DNA of 64,000 bases. Origin: Hyphomicrobiaceae bacterium (GTDB lineage Bacteria; Pseudomonadota; Alphaproteobacteria; Rhizobiales; Methyloligellaceae). Below are positions 1 through 9,173 of the stretch, piece by piece (position 1 is the first letter of the stretch; the number at the start of each line of letters is the position of its first letter). Made by a program: the position numbers and the translations under genes. The notes below the pieces were generated by a model. That model saw nothing but the letters and a program-made list of their open reading frames with translations, ran no database searches and was not told the DNA's origin. The stretch spans positions 16,877 through 80,876 of the forward strand of contig JALCBY010000010.1 of the NCBI GenBank assembly GCA_028066055.1, read 5' to 3'.

Positions 1-3000
1 GCAGCTCCCGCCCGCGAACGGATTGCGGCGAACGACGATCTTCCGTCCATCGGCGGCCTGATCTATGCGCTGCAGCAGCGCCCGTCGCGCACGCCCTTCT
101 ACGTTGCATTCGGCGCATCGATCGCGTGGGTCTTCTTGTGTCTCGGTGCAGCCCTGTTCCTTTTCAATGAACGCCTCTCGGGACTTTCGAGCGGTGGTGA
201 CATGCTCCGCGATCCGGCCGCCCTGACCCTTGGCGCGACCTTGTTTGTACCCGTTGCGCTTTTCTGGTTTCTGGCGCTGCTGATATGGCGGGCCCAGGAG
301 CTGCGTCTCATGGCATCCGCGATGACCGAAGTCGCGGTGCGCCTTGCCGAACCCGACAAGATGGCCGCGCAATCGGTCGCCTCGCTCGGCCAGACGATCC
401 GCCGCCAGGTCGCGGCGATGAATGACGCGATTTCCCGTGCCCTTGGGCGCGCCGGCGAGCTGGAAGCGCTTGTTCACAACGAAGTTGCCGCGCTGGAGCG
501 CTCTTACAGTGAAAACGAGCTGCGAATCCGGGGATTGATCGACGAGCTGGCGAGCGAGCGCGATGCGCTATCCAATAACAGCGAACGCGTCATGGAGACG
601 TTGCGCGGTGTCGGGTCGCAGGTCACGAAAGATATTTCCGATGCGGGCGATCAGGCAACCAAGTCTCTCGCTAGCGCCACGTCGACCCTGGCCAACTCCT
701 TGAGCGCCAGGGGCAGCAAGATCACCGAGGCGATCAGCGCCGCCGGAACGGCCGTCGACAACAAACTGTCGGAACGTGGCGCGGCGGTCACGCATCAATT
801 GAGCACGCAGGGCGAGAGCGTCACCAAGATGCTCGACAATGCGGGCAACAACGTCTCTGCCGCCCTCAGCGCGGCAACCAAAAAGGTGACAGACGTCGTC
901 GATGTGAAATCGAACCAGCTTGTGAACTCGCTGTCGGCCATCGGCAATCAACTGGTTCAGGATATTCCGGGGCTTCTCGACCGTTTGGACGGCGAACAGA
1001 AGCGTCTGAGCAATATCATCTCCGGCGCGAGCAAGAATTTTACTGCCCTTGAGGCCGCACTTGCCGAACGAACCACCCAGCTCGACGGTACGCTTAAGAA
1101 CCGCACGGAAGAACTCAAGGCCACGCTTGCCGAACGCATCAAGGCGCTCGACAGCACCGTACAGGAGCAGACAAAGTCGCTTGAATCGATGGTCGGAAAC
1201 CAGGCCAAAGTGATCGAAGGCACTGTCGGCAAACTGCAGTCGTCGGTCCAGAACCAATCTGCATCCATTGAGTCGATGGTTGGAAACCAGGCGAAAGCGA
1301 TCGAAGGCACCGTCGGCAAGCTGGAGTCCGCGGTCCAGAACCAATCTGCGTCCATCGAGTCGATGGTCAACAATCAGGCGAAGGCCATCGAGGGCACTGT
1401 CGGCAAGCTGCACGCCGCGGTTCAGAACCAGGCCAAGGTCATCAAGGACACTGTTGAAGGCCAGACGCAAGCAATGGAAAACAGCGTCGCGCAACAGGCG
1501 GCGTCCCTCGCTTCCAACATTCAGCAGCAGGCCAAGGCGATCGAAAGCACCATGGCCAAGAACAGCATGACCATCAGCCAAGTGTTCGCCGAGGGCACGG
1601 ATTCGGTGAGGAAGACCACCGAATATATCGGCGAGCAGTCGGATCAGGCGAACAACAACATGATTGCGCAGATGGAAGGCCTGCGCAGCGTTTCAGGCCA
1701 GCTGCTCAAGCAGGTTCACGGTCTTACCGAGCGCTTCGAGACGCAGGGCCAGGCCATCATGTCCGCATCACAGGCCCTCGACTCATCCAATGCGCAGATC
1801 GACTCTATCCTCGAACGCCGTCACTCGGAAATTGCCAGCCTGTTGGATACCGTGAGCACGAAGGCGCAGGCGCTCGATCAGATGATGCGGTCCTACTCGG
1901 GGATCATCGAGGGATCACTGGTTCAGGTCGAAGAGCGCGCCAAACAGATCACGGCATCGCTCGCGCAGGAAACGACCGCGCAGGCCGATACAACGATCAA
2001 GGAAATCGAACGCTTGCGCAGCTCTGCCCGGCAGCACACCGAGCAGGCCGTCGCGGAACTGACCGGCGGCTTCCAGTCCATTACCAGCGAAGTGGCCGAT
2101 CAGCTTGGCACCCTGACATCACGCTTCGGCGAAACGACGCGCGAGATTCGCCAGACCGCGACGTCGACTGCAGGAGAAATCGAGGAAACCCGCCAGGAGC
2201 TCACCCGCCGCATGCAGGGCTTGCCCGAAGCAACACGCCAGAGCCAGGAGGCCGTTCGCAAGGCTGTCTCCGACCAACTGAAAGCGCTCGGCACCCTGTC
2301 GGCACTTTCAACCGGTGCAGGCGCCGCCGCTCCTCCGCCGCCAACACCGCCACAAAGCCCACAACAGGCCCTCCCCCCTGCTACCACTACGGGATTTGCC
2401 GGCACACCCTCCGACAATACCCCTCAGTCCTCAGACGACATCACCTCGGTGACGGCGAACCTGGCCAGTCAGCTCGGTGGCGTAACCAATCCGCCACCGC
2501 AACAGCAGCAACCGACTCAACAAACCTTGCCGCCAGAGACATCTCCGCCGACCTCGTCGTCGGGACTGGGTGTCTCCATGCGGGCGCAGCCGCCGCAGGC
2601 TCAGGATGATCGATGGTCGGTTGGGGACTTGCTGGCGCGCGCGTCCGGTCCCGATATGGCGGCCCAGTCGTCCGCCGCACCGGGTGGTCCGACCGTCGAA
2701 CTTCGTCTCAACGATATCGCGAGCGCGATCGATCAGAACACCGCCAGCAACGTCTGGCAGCGGTTCCGGCGGGGCGAGCGCGACATCTTCAACCGCCAGC
2801 TCTATACCAGTCAGGGTCAGGCCACCTTTGACGAGATCACTGGACGGTATCAGAGGGATACGGCGTTCCGCACCACGGTCGATCGGTATATCGGCGACTT
2901 TGAGCGCCTGCTGTCAGACGCAGAGCGCAAAGGCCAGAACGGTCAGGCCATCGACAATTACCTAGTGTCGGAGACGGGCCGTGTCTATCTCATGCTCGCG

Positions 3001-3024
3001 CACGCGAGCGGACGGCTGCAGTAG
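1..3024 (+). CDS. GPR/RgsE-like apolipoprotein-type polar membrane protein (5' end cut by window)
   Basis: The frame is open from base 1, so the gene begins left of the window; 1007 residues are visible. Two membrane segments lie at about visible residues 33-55 and 75-96. A very long Ala/Ser/Gln/Lys-rich helical region follows, resembling apolipoprotein/kinesin-like coiled coils and including three near-identical 29-residue units at 1183-1443. Next come a Pro/Gln-rich linker (about 2320-2560) and a compact C-terminal region (about 2690-3018) ending in LMLAHASGRLQ. This architecture and C-terminus recall the Agrobacterium GPR / Sinorhizobium RgsE family, which forms a ring at the growth pole. 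The family assignment is from memory of its layout. The role in polar growth is inferred. Confidence 0.7.
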   Translation, partial: AAPARERIAANDDLPSIGGLIYALQQRPSRTPFYVAFGASIAWVFLCLGAALFLFNERLSGLSSGGDMLRDPAALTLGATLFVPVALFWFLALLIWRAQELRLMASAMTEVAVRLAEPDKMAAQSVASLGQTIRRQVAAMNDAISRALGRAGELEALVHNEVAALERSYSENELRIRGLIDELASERDALSNNSERVMETLRGVGSQVTKDISDAGDQATKSLASATSTLANSLSARGSKITEAISAAGTAVDNKLSERGAAVTHQLSTQGESVTKMLDNAGNNVSAALSAATKKVTDVVDVKSNQLVNSLSAIGNQLVQDIPGLLDRLDGEQKRLSNIISGASKNFTALEAALAERTTQLDGTLKNRTEELKATLAERIKALDSTVQEQTKSLESMVGNQAKVIEGTVGKLQSSVQNQSASIESMVGNQAKAIEGTVGKLESAVQNQSASIESMVNNQAKAIEGTVGKLHAAVQNQAKVIKDTVEGQTQAMENSVAQQAASLASNIQQQAKAIESTMAKNSMTISQVFAEGTDSVRKTTEYIGEQSDQANNNMIAQMEGLRSVSGQLLKQVHGLTERFETQGQAIMSASQALDSSNAQIDSILERRHSEIASLLDTVSTKAQALDQMMRSYSGIIEGSLVQVEERAKQITASLAQETTAQADTTIKEIERLRSSARQHTEQAVAELTGGFQSITSEVADQLGTLTSRFGETTREIRQTATSTAGEIEETRQELTRRMQGLPEATRQSQEAVRKAVSDQLKALGTLSALSTGAGAAAPPPPTPPQSPQQALPPATTTGFAGTPSDNTPQSSDDITSVTANLASQLGGVTNPPPQQQQPTQQTLPPETSPPTSSSGLGVSMRAQPPQAQDDRWSVGDLLARASGPDMAAQSSAAPGGPTVELRLNDIASAIDQNTASNVWQRFRRGERDIFNRQLYTSQGQATFDEITGRYQRDTAFRTTVDRYIGDFERLLSDAERKGQNGQAIDNYLVSETGRVYLMLAHASGRLQ
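1183..1443 (+). repeat. three tandem 87-bp repeats inside the GPR-like gene
   Basis: Units at 1183-1269, 1270-1356 and 1357-1443 each encode 29 residues of the pattern ESMVxNQAKxIEGTVGKL followed by xxxVQNQxxxI. They differ by a few residues and mostly synonymous changes. Looser copies of the same pattern continue on both sides. Near-exact tandem DNA repeats in a coiled-coil gene suggest expansion by unequal exchange. Confidence 0.85.
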
Positions 3025-3147
3025 AACAAGCAACTCCGGAGCCGAGCCGGACCGCCCCTAAGCAGTTTCAGCGCATATTGAACATGCGCAGCGGAGCTGC
3101 GTTCAAACATCGCAAAAAATCTGGGAGATGTGCGGTTTCGGGGCAGC

Positions 3148-3756
3148 CTAACGCCGCTTGTTCTTGGCAACCCAGGGCACGACCTGGTGGACGACATTCT
3201 CAAACGCCTGGTTGAGCGATACAACCATCTGGTCGGCATCCTTCGGGCTTGTGGCGACGCGCGCTTCAAACCCGCGCGATGCAACCATCCGGCCATTGTC
3301 ACCGTCGATCACTTTCACATACAGGTTCGCATGGGCTTCCGCCTGCCCCTGGTTAACCTCCACCTGGAAGGCCTGAACCTGGGTTGAAAGTTCATAATCC
3401 GCATCAAGACGGTCGGCGCGGGATCCGACGGCACTGACGAGGCCGGCATTCTGGAACGCCTCGACCATCCTCGCCTGCATCAGGCGTGGCAGACGATCGG
3501 ACCAGGCGGCACCCTTGTAGTAGGCAACCCGCGGGCCGCTCTTCACCATGATACGATCGGTTTCGAGAGAGCGCACCGCTGAGGGCTCATTCACAACAAG
3601 CTGGAACTTGGCGGCGCGAGGCGCCGTCAGTGTCATGACGCGCGGCGCAACCAGATCATAGGTTGCCGGCGGCGCAGCGCTGCCGCCAACGCAGCCACCA
3701 AGCAGGGCGCCTGACAGTGCGAGCGTTGCTGCGGTTATGAGATGGCGCGGTCGCAT
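3148..3756 (-). CDS. ABC-type transport auxiliary lipoprotein of an MCE/Mla system
   Basis: A 202-residue protein starts with a lipoprotein signal, the lipobox being LLGGC at about residues 19-23. The mature part fits the auxiliary-lipoprotein (PqiC/LptE-like) domain that accompanies MCE transporters. The start at 3756 is chosen because the signal peptide begins there; upstream in-frame codons would add an unlikely N-terminus. It is the last gene of an mlaE-mlaF-mlaD-lipoprotein order on the minus strand, 64 bases after the mlaD-like gene. It probably anchors the periplasmic MCE ring to the outer membrane side. The pairing is family knowledge; the exact contact is inferred. Confidence 0.75.
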   Translation of the reverse strand: MRPRHLITAATLALSGALLGGCVGGSAAPPATYDLVAPRVMTLTAPRAAKFQLVVNEPSAVRSLETDRIMVKSGPRVAYYKGAAWSDRLPRLMQARMVEAFQNAGLVSAVGSRADRLDADYELSTQVQAFQVEVNQGQAEAHANLYVKVIDGDNGRMVASRGFEARVATSPKDADQMVVSLNQAFENVVHQVVPWVAKNKRR

Positions 3757-3820
3757 ATGACCACATTTTCCCCCAATTGAAATTGTATTATAACCCGGTT
3801 TACGGGAAACCGTTAGCCCC

Positions 3821-4765
3821 TTACTGCCCGGGATTGTATTCCGGTACGCTCGATCCTCCAAACAAAAAACTTTGCGGATTTCGTTCAACCTGCTCCAGAA
3901 CCCGATCCAACGTGCGTGCCGCCCGCCGTCCATCACGCATAAACAGCTCAAATTCCTTCAGACCATCCTTGGCGAAACGGGTCAGCCCTTCGGCGCTGTC
4001 ACCGTAGGCTTTGTCCAGTTTTTTGGCCAAATCCCTAAAGGCTTGAGCTGCTTCCTGAGCCTGTGCGAGGAAGGATTGGCCATCGTCCGAGACGTATTTG
4101 GAGACGTTATCGACAGTTTTTTCAATTTTATCGGCGACACGCCGAATTTGGGCCGTCAATTCACGTGCATCGCGGATAACCGAGTCGATATCGCCCTTAC
4201 GCTGATCAAGCATGGTGGTAAATGATTCGACATTTGTGATTGTCTTGCGAATCGAATCCTGATTGTCGGCGATAACATCATTCAGACGGACGAGCAGCGC
4301 ATTGGCATTGCCCATGACTTCGGGCGCAGCGTCGAACAGAGACTGGGTGCTCGCCCTGTCCGCCTTGATGACCGGAATCTCATCATCCTTGCGAGCCACC
4401 AGCAGCGGCGAATCGGGCGTTCCCGCACTCAACTGGATGGCCGAGCCGCCGGTCAGCCCCTGCGACTCGATCCGCGCCCGTGAATTGGTGCGAACCGGTG
4501 TCGCGCCATCCACGTTGATCAGAACGCGCACGAGCCGCGAATCGACCGGATCCAGCGAAAGTCCCTGTACCTTGCCCACGCGAATACCGTTGAAAAGCAC
4601 GTTGCTGGCGCTCGAGATGCCGCTGACACCGCCCTCAAATACGATCTGGTAGCGTTTCGCACCCCCGGACCCGAAACTCTGCATCCAGTAGACGAAGCCG
4701 AAACCGGCGGCGAGGACCGCCAGAACAAAGGCGCCGATGACCAGATAGTTGGCTTTGGTTTCCAT
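3821..4765 (-). CDS. mlaD: MCE-domain periplasmic lipid-binding protein (MlaD-like)
   Basis: The protein has 314 residues, with one N-terminal membrane anchor (about residues 7-27, LVIGAFVLAVLAAGFGFVYW) and an MCE domain just after it (about 35-120, including YQIVFEGGVSGI and NVLFNGIRVG). A long helical C-terminal part suits tunnel-forming MCE proteins. It starts at 4765, 14 bases after the stop of the ATPase gene. The system moves phospholipids or other hydrophobic molecules between inner and outer membranes; direction and substrate cannot be read here. It is longer than E. coli MlaD (183 residues), as is common for alphaproteobacterial MCE proteins. Confidence 0.85.
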   Translation of the reverse strand: METKANYLVIGAFVLAVLAAGFGFVYWMQSFGSGGAKRYQIVFEGGVSGISSASNVLFNGIRVGKVQGLSLDPVDSRLVRVLINVDGATPVRTNSRARIESQGLTGGSAIQLSAGTPDSPLLVARKDDEIPVIKADRASTQSLFDAAPEVMGNANALLVRLNDVIADNQDSIRKTITNVESFTTMLDQRKGDIDSVIRDARELTAQIRRVADKIEKTVDNVSKYVSDDGQSFLAQAQEAAQAFRDLAKKLDKAYGDSAEGLTRFAKDGLKEFELFMRDGRRAARTLDRVLEQVERNPQSFLFGGSSVPEYNPGQ

Positions 4766-4779
4766 CAGGCCGTCCGTTG

Positions 4780-5568
4780 CTATGCAAGCGCTGCACGCGC
4801 GCGTTCGCCGCAGAAATACTCTTCGATCCAGGGATGCATCGGCCGTGCGCGCAATTCTTCCGGCGTTCCCGTTCTTACGATTTTTTTGTCCGCCAGCACT
4901 GCCACCCGGTCGCAAACCGTGAAGATGCTGTCGAGATCATGGGTCACCATATAGACAGTGAGGCCCAACGTCTGCTGCAATTTTTTGATGAGCTGGTCGA
5001 AGGCGGATGCCCCTATCGGATCCAGACCGGCGGTCGGCTCATCGAGAAAGACGATTTCGGGATCGAGGGACAGGGCGCGCGCAAGCCCGGCGCGTTTTCG
5101 CATCCCGCCGGAAAGCTCCGACGGAAACTTGTGGGCGGCATCCGCAGGCAAGCCCACCATTGCGAGTTTGAGAAAGGCGAGATCGTCCATGATCGACTGC
5201 GACAGCTCGAGATGTTCGCGCATCGGCACCTGAATGTTCTGCAAAACGGTCAGCGATGAGAACAATGCACCGTCCTGGAACAGCACGCCCCAACGCGATT
5301 CCATGTCGACTTTTTCTTCACGGTTGAGTTCGCGGACATTGCGGCCGAACACGCTGATGGACCCGGCGTCAGGCGTGACCAGGCCGGTTATGACGCGAAG
5401 AAGAACTGACTTGCCCTGCCCCGATCCCCCGACGATGCCGATGATCTCTCCGCGCAGGACATCGAGATTCAGATCATCCCAGATCTGTTGACTGCCAAAG
5501 CGCTTGGCCAGCCCGCGCACGGAAATGATCGGGAGGTCCTGATCTCTTACTGTCACCTGTGACGCCAT
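4780..5568 (-). CDS. mlaF: ABC transporter ATP-binding protein (MlaF-like)
   Basis: This 262-residue cytoplasmic ATPase powers the adjacent MlaE-like permease. Visible motifs are Walker A GGSGQGKS (about residue 46), signature LSGGMRKRAGLARAL, Walker B IVFLDEPTAGLDP and the H-loop VTHDLDS. The signature form LSGGMRKR is typical of the Mla/Ttg2 subfamily. The start at 5568 lies 2 bases after the stop of mlaE, so translation is probably coupled. Confidence 0.92.
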   Translation of the reverse strand: MASQVTVRDQDLPIISVRGLAKRFGSQQIWDDLNLDVLRGEIIGIVGGSGQGKSVLLRVITGLVTPDAGSISVFGRNVRELNREEKVDMESRWGVLFQDGALFSSLTVLQNIQVPMREHLELSQSIMDDLAFLKLAMVGLPADAAHKFPSELSGGMRKRAGLARALSLDPEIVFLDEPTAGLDPIGASAFDQLIKKLQQTLGLTVYMVTHDLDSIFTVCDRVAVLADKKIVRTGTPEELRARPMHPWIEEYFCGERARAALA

Positions 5569-5570
5569 CT

Positions 5571-6749
5571 TCAAACTCCGATTGCCGAGAGGAACATGGC
5601 GAACAACGCATCGAACACAATGACGAGAAAGATCGCCTTCACGACCGCGCTCGTGACGTGGAACCCGAGTGACTCCGCGCTTCCGGACACTTTCAAACCT
5701 TCCAGGCACCCCACCAGGCCGATGATGAGCGCGGCGAACGGCGCCTTGATCATTCCCGCCATGAAATGGCGCATGTCCACGGTGCCGTGCAACGCATCGA
5801 TATAGGTCGCAGAGTCCAGTCCGAGCATCAACTTTGCCATGATGCCTCCGCCGATGAGGCACATCATATTGCCGACAAATGTAAGCAATGGCAGCGCCAC
5901 GATGAGCGCCAGAACCCGCGGCGCCACCAGCGTCTCCATCGGATCGATACCGAGCGTCCGCATGGCATCGATCTCCTCACGCATCTTCATGGATCCGATT
6001 TCGGCGGTGAAGGCCGATCCGGACCGACCCGCGACCATGATCGCGGTCAACAAAATGCCGACTTCGCGGAGAGAAAGAATGCCAACCATGTTCACCGCGA
6101 AAGTCTCAGCGCCGAAGCGTTGTAGCTGAACCACGCCCTGTTGCATGACCACGGCTCCGATCAAGAGACAGATGAGGGCAATGATCGGAACCGCCCGGAA
6201 GCCGGCATGATCGATATGGTGGATGAACGAATTTGGACGGAACCGCCAAGGCTGGGCGATCATCCGCCCCAGTGTGACGATCAGATGTCCGAGAAAACTG
6301 GTTATCAGCACCGCATCGGAGGTGACCGACGTCATGGCCTTGGACCAATCCCGCACAAGATTGGCGAAAAAACCGCCCGAACCGGTTTCCGAGCTTCGCT
6401 CGTCTCCGCGCGCCCTCACCTCGTCGAGAAGGATTTCAAAACTCTCGGTCGCTCCCACAAAATGGGTTTCCAGTCCCCGCTCTTCCCAAAGCCGGACGGT
6501 CCGCTGCAGTAGCCACGCACCTGCCGTATCGAGCTGGTCAATTCCGGAGATATCGACCTGGCCCGTGAAGTCGGGCGTCGGCGGAATGGGTACGCTCAGA
6601 CGCTGCAGCCCGGAATCGAGCGCCGTCGCTTCACGAACCGTCCACGACCCGGTCGCGACCAGACAAAATGCCGTCCCCCGCAGCTCCACCTTGTAGCCGG
6701 GAGCCGCCACCTGGGTCGGCAACATAACGCCCTGATCTCGTTTCAGCAT
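5571..6749 (-). CDS. mlaE: STAS-domain fused MlaE-type ABC permease
   Basis: The product has 392 residues. Residues up to about 130 form a STAS-like domain (LDTAGAWLLQRTVRLW). The rest is an MlaE/YrbE permease with several membrane helices and the family stretch MKMREEIDAMRTLGIDP. In E. coli the STAS protein MlaB is separate; here it is fused to the permease, a known arrangement in alphaproteobacteria. It is the first gene of the transporter operon. The start at 6749 is the first good ATG of the STAS domain; a second ATG eight codons on is possible. Confidence 0.88.
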   Translation of the reverse strand: MLKRDQGVMLPTQVAAPGYKVELRGTAFCLVATGSWTVREATALDSGLQRLSVPIPPTPDFTGQVDISGIDQLDTAGAWLLQRTVRLWEERGLETHFVGATESFEILLDEVRARGDERSSETGSGGFFANLVRDWSKAMTSVTSDAVLITSFLGHLIVTLGRMIAQPWRFRPNSFIHHIDHAGFRAVPIIALICLLIGAVVMQQGVVQLQRFGAETFAVNMVGILSLREVGILLTAIMVAGRSGSAFTAEIGSMKMREEIDAMRTLGIDPMETLVAPRVLALIVALPLLTFVGNMMCLIGGGIMAKLMLGLDSATYIDALHGTVDMRHFMAGMIKAPFAALIIGLVGCLEGLKVSGSAESLGFHVTSAVVKAIFLVIVFDALFAMFLSAIGV

Positions 6750-6840
6750 TTCGACTTGCCCGTCGCACCACCGTCGATTTCGCCGCAGTCTATCATCCGC
6801 AGTTTTTGCCCGAAACCTGTGTTGAATGAAAGCTTTGCAA

Positions 6841-8061
6841 TCATCCGGTCGAAACCAGATTTTCACCGTGCCAAAGGCGGGCGAGAAGCACTGCGGCACC
6901 CAGAGCAACAACACCGCCCCCCGCCATTGCCAGATATGCAGCCGCACCAAGCGCCGCGTAAAGCGGTCCTGACGCAAGAAGTGCGCCCCCCATGGCTATT
7001 CCGATTGCAAAGGAGGCATATACGCCCTGCGCCGTACCGGCGGATTCCGCCGGCGTGGCATCGGTGATGAAGTGCACCGCACCCAGATGTGCGGCGCCGA
7101 ATGTGAGTCCATGCAGGACCTGGACAATGAACAGCAGCCACAAAGGTGGAGAAAACGCGGTGACCGCCCATCGCAGGACCGATGCCGCAGCCGCGAGCGA
7201 GATCAGATTGACAGCGCCGAAGGTGCGGACCGCGCGCCCCGACACCATGAACAACAGAATCTCCGCAACCACGCCGGTCGTCCACAACGCGCCGATGACC
7301 GTTGCGGAAATTCCCTGCGCCTGCCAGTTGATCGTTCCGAATGCGTAATAGACGGCATGGGTGCTCTGCACGAGACCCGTTGCCAGCAGAAACAGGAGAA
7401 ACAACGGCGAGCGCGCCACGGCAAGCGCCTTTCGGACCTGTAACTGCGGCAGCGACGTCGCCTCCTTCAGACGCCCCCTTCCCTGGGGCCTCGGCAAGAT
7501 GTAGGCGGTGGCAAGGATGCAAACGGCGGAGGCGATCATGAGCCACAGCGCCGACGGCGCACCCCACATCTGAAGCGCCAGACCGCCACCGAAACTTGCA
7601 AATATGAAAGTCAGCGATCCCCAGAGCCGCATCCGGCCATAATCATGACCATCGCGGCGAACACCGTCCATCGCAACCGCTTCCGTCACCGGCATGATGC
7701 TGGTCCAGGCCACGGCCGTCAGGATGGCAATCCCCAGGACCGCCCAAAACCCCTGTACGAGGGTGAACAGCAGATATCCGAACAGGGTGCCCCAGGACAG
7801 AAGAACGATAACGAACCTCCTGTCGCCGAGGCGGTCGGCTGTAAATGAGATGACAGGCGTTGCGAAAACACGAACGATCAGAGGTGCTGAAAGAACGATG
7901 CCGATCTCGGCGGGGGACAGGCCGCGCCACTCCAGCCAGACCGGAAAATATGGCAGGTGGAACCCAATCAGCAGGAATACGGCACCGTAAAACAGCGACA
8001 GCTTTACGGTGAAGGCGGAAAACCGCGCGTTTAAGCTCTGTCTGGTCGGCGCTTCATTCAT
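6841..8061 (-). CDS. MFS transporter of the phenylpropionate-permease (HcaT)-like type
   Basis: This 406-residue inner-membrane protein has about 12 hydrophobic helices. The N-terminal segment (FYGAVFLLIGFHLPYFPVWL) and the first-loop region LSPAEIGIVLSAPLIVRVF match the MFS_1-like/HcaT-nucleoside symporter group. It is a secondary carrier for a small metabolite. The substrate cannot be told from sequence, and no degradation genes sit beside it. It is divergent from the cheZ-like gene, 113 bases away from that gene's start. Confidence 0.75.
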   Translation of the reverse strand: MNEAPTRQSLNARFSAFTVKLSLFYGAVFLLIGFHLPYFPVWLEWRGLSPAEIGIVLSAPLIVRVFATPVISFTADRLGDRRFVIVLLSWGTLFGYLLFTLVQGFWAVLGIAILTAVAWTSIMPVTEAVAMDGVRRDGHDYGRMRLWGSLTFIFASFGGGLALQMWGAPSALWLMIASAVCILATAYILPRPQGRGRLKEATSLPQLQVRKALAVARSPLFLLFLLATGLVQSTHAVYYAFGTINWQAQGISATVIGALWTTGVVAEILLFMVSGRAVRTFGAVNLISLAAAASVLRWAVTAFSPPLWLLFIVQVLHGLTFGAAHLGAVHFITDATPAESAGTAQGVYASFAIGIAMGGALLASGPLYAALGAAAYLAMAGGGVVALGAAVLLARLWHGENLVSTG

Positions 8062-8174
8062 GCTTCGCTTATACGATTCCCTAACACCTTCAGCAGATAA
8101 TCAGCCACTTGGGCCCGAATCACATACACTTTGCGTGTCGATCTGAACCAGAAACGTTGCACCGGACGGACCTC

Positions 8175-9173
8175 ATGAAGAATTCGAATGCCCCCTCGCC
8201 CTTACGTGCAGCGGACTATGAAGCGATTGAGGCCGCTTTGCTAGAAACCGTGCGGGGCCGTTGGTTTCTCGCGGAATTCTCGAAGCGGAACCGCAGCGCC
8301 GACACGAACATGCTGCTGGATGCCATCAGCAAGCTCGAAGCGACGGTTCTCAACCCGCAAGCGCAAGCCCAGACGCCGGATGCCGCGATGCGGCGTGACC
8401 TGATTGAAATGGCCGAAGCGATTTCCCAGACGCGCAAGGAAATCGCAGCGATGGGCACATCCGAGCAGGACGATTCGAAATTTACTTCCGCGACGGAAGA
8501 ACTCGACGCCATTGTCGAGGCGACGGAAAAGGCAACCTCGGACATTCTGGAGGCCGCGGAGGACGTGCAGGAGCTTGCCTGGCTGCTGCGTGAAAAAGAT
8601 ACCGACGACGAGGCCTGCGACCGGCTCGATGCGCGCGCTACCGACATCTATACTGCCTGCTCCTTCCAGGATTTGACCGGCCAGCGCACAAGCAAGGTCG
8701 TCAAAACATTACGTTTTCTCGAAAGCCGCGTGCACTCCATGATCAATATCTGGGGTCTGGATGACATCATCGTCCAGGACCGCCCTCAACCGGAGGATGA
8801 GCGTCCGGACGCGCATTTGCTCAACGGACCCGCCCTGGGCGATCAGGGTGTGGATCAGGGTGAAGTGGATCAAATGCTCAACGGAGCGCACGCGGAAGAA
8901 TCTGCCACGGCAGCCGGCCAGCCGGCCAGCGCCGAACCACAGACAGATACCCCGATCGAGGCGGAAGACTTTCCGGCTGTCACCGCCGCTCCTGATGAAC
9001 CGGCCGGTACCGAACCTCAACCGACGGATCCCGGCGTGGTGGCATCCGGCCAGATGGCCAAAGCCGTCAGGAAAGTGGTCGCAGGGGAAGTCGAGGCCGC
9101 GGAATTTACCGAACCGGCGGACCTCAAAATCGAGGAACTCGACGACGTCCAGAAAACCGCCCTTTTCAGCTAA
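8175..9173 (+). CDS. cheZ: CheZ-like chemotaxis protein phosphatase
   Basis: The protein has 332 residues. A helical core (about residues 55-195) contains CSFQDLTGQRT. The Asp (about 166) and Gln (about 170) of DLTGQ correspond to the CheZ residues that dephosphorylate CheY-P. The C-terminal third is acidic and Pro/Ala-rich, ending in a short conserved-looking tail. The ATG at 8175 is preferred because the family N-terminus follows it. No other chemotaxis genes are in the window, so the partner CheY must be elsewhere. Its end overlaps the convergent dehydratase gene by 4 bases. Confidence 0.8.
   Translation: MKNSNAPSPLRAADYEAIEAALLETVRGRWFLAEFSKRNRSADTNMLLDAISKLEATVLNPQAQAQTPDAAMRRDLIEMAEAISQTRKEIAAMGTSEQDDSKFTSATEELDAIVEATEKATSDILEAAEDVQELAWLLREKDTDDEACDRLDARATDIYTACSFQDLTGQRTSKVVKTLRFLESRVHSMINIWGLDDIIVQDRPQPEDERPDAHLLNGPALGDQGVDQGEVDQMLNGAHAEESATAAGQPASAEPQTDTPIEAEDFPAVTAAPDEPAGTEPQPTDPGVVASGQMAKAVRKVVAGEVEAAEFTEPADLKIEELDDVQKTALFS

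Noticed and set aside
568-1581. 337-codon minus-strand open frame
   Set aside because: It is antisense to the GPR-like gene. Its apparent repeats are the mirror of the 87-bp repeats.
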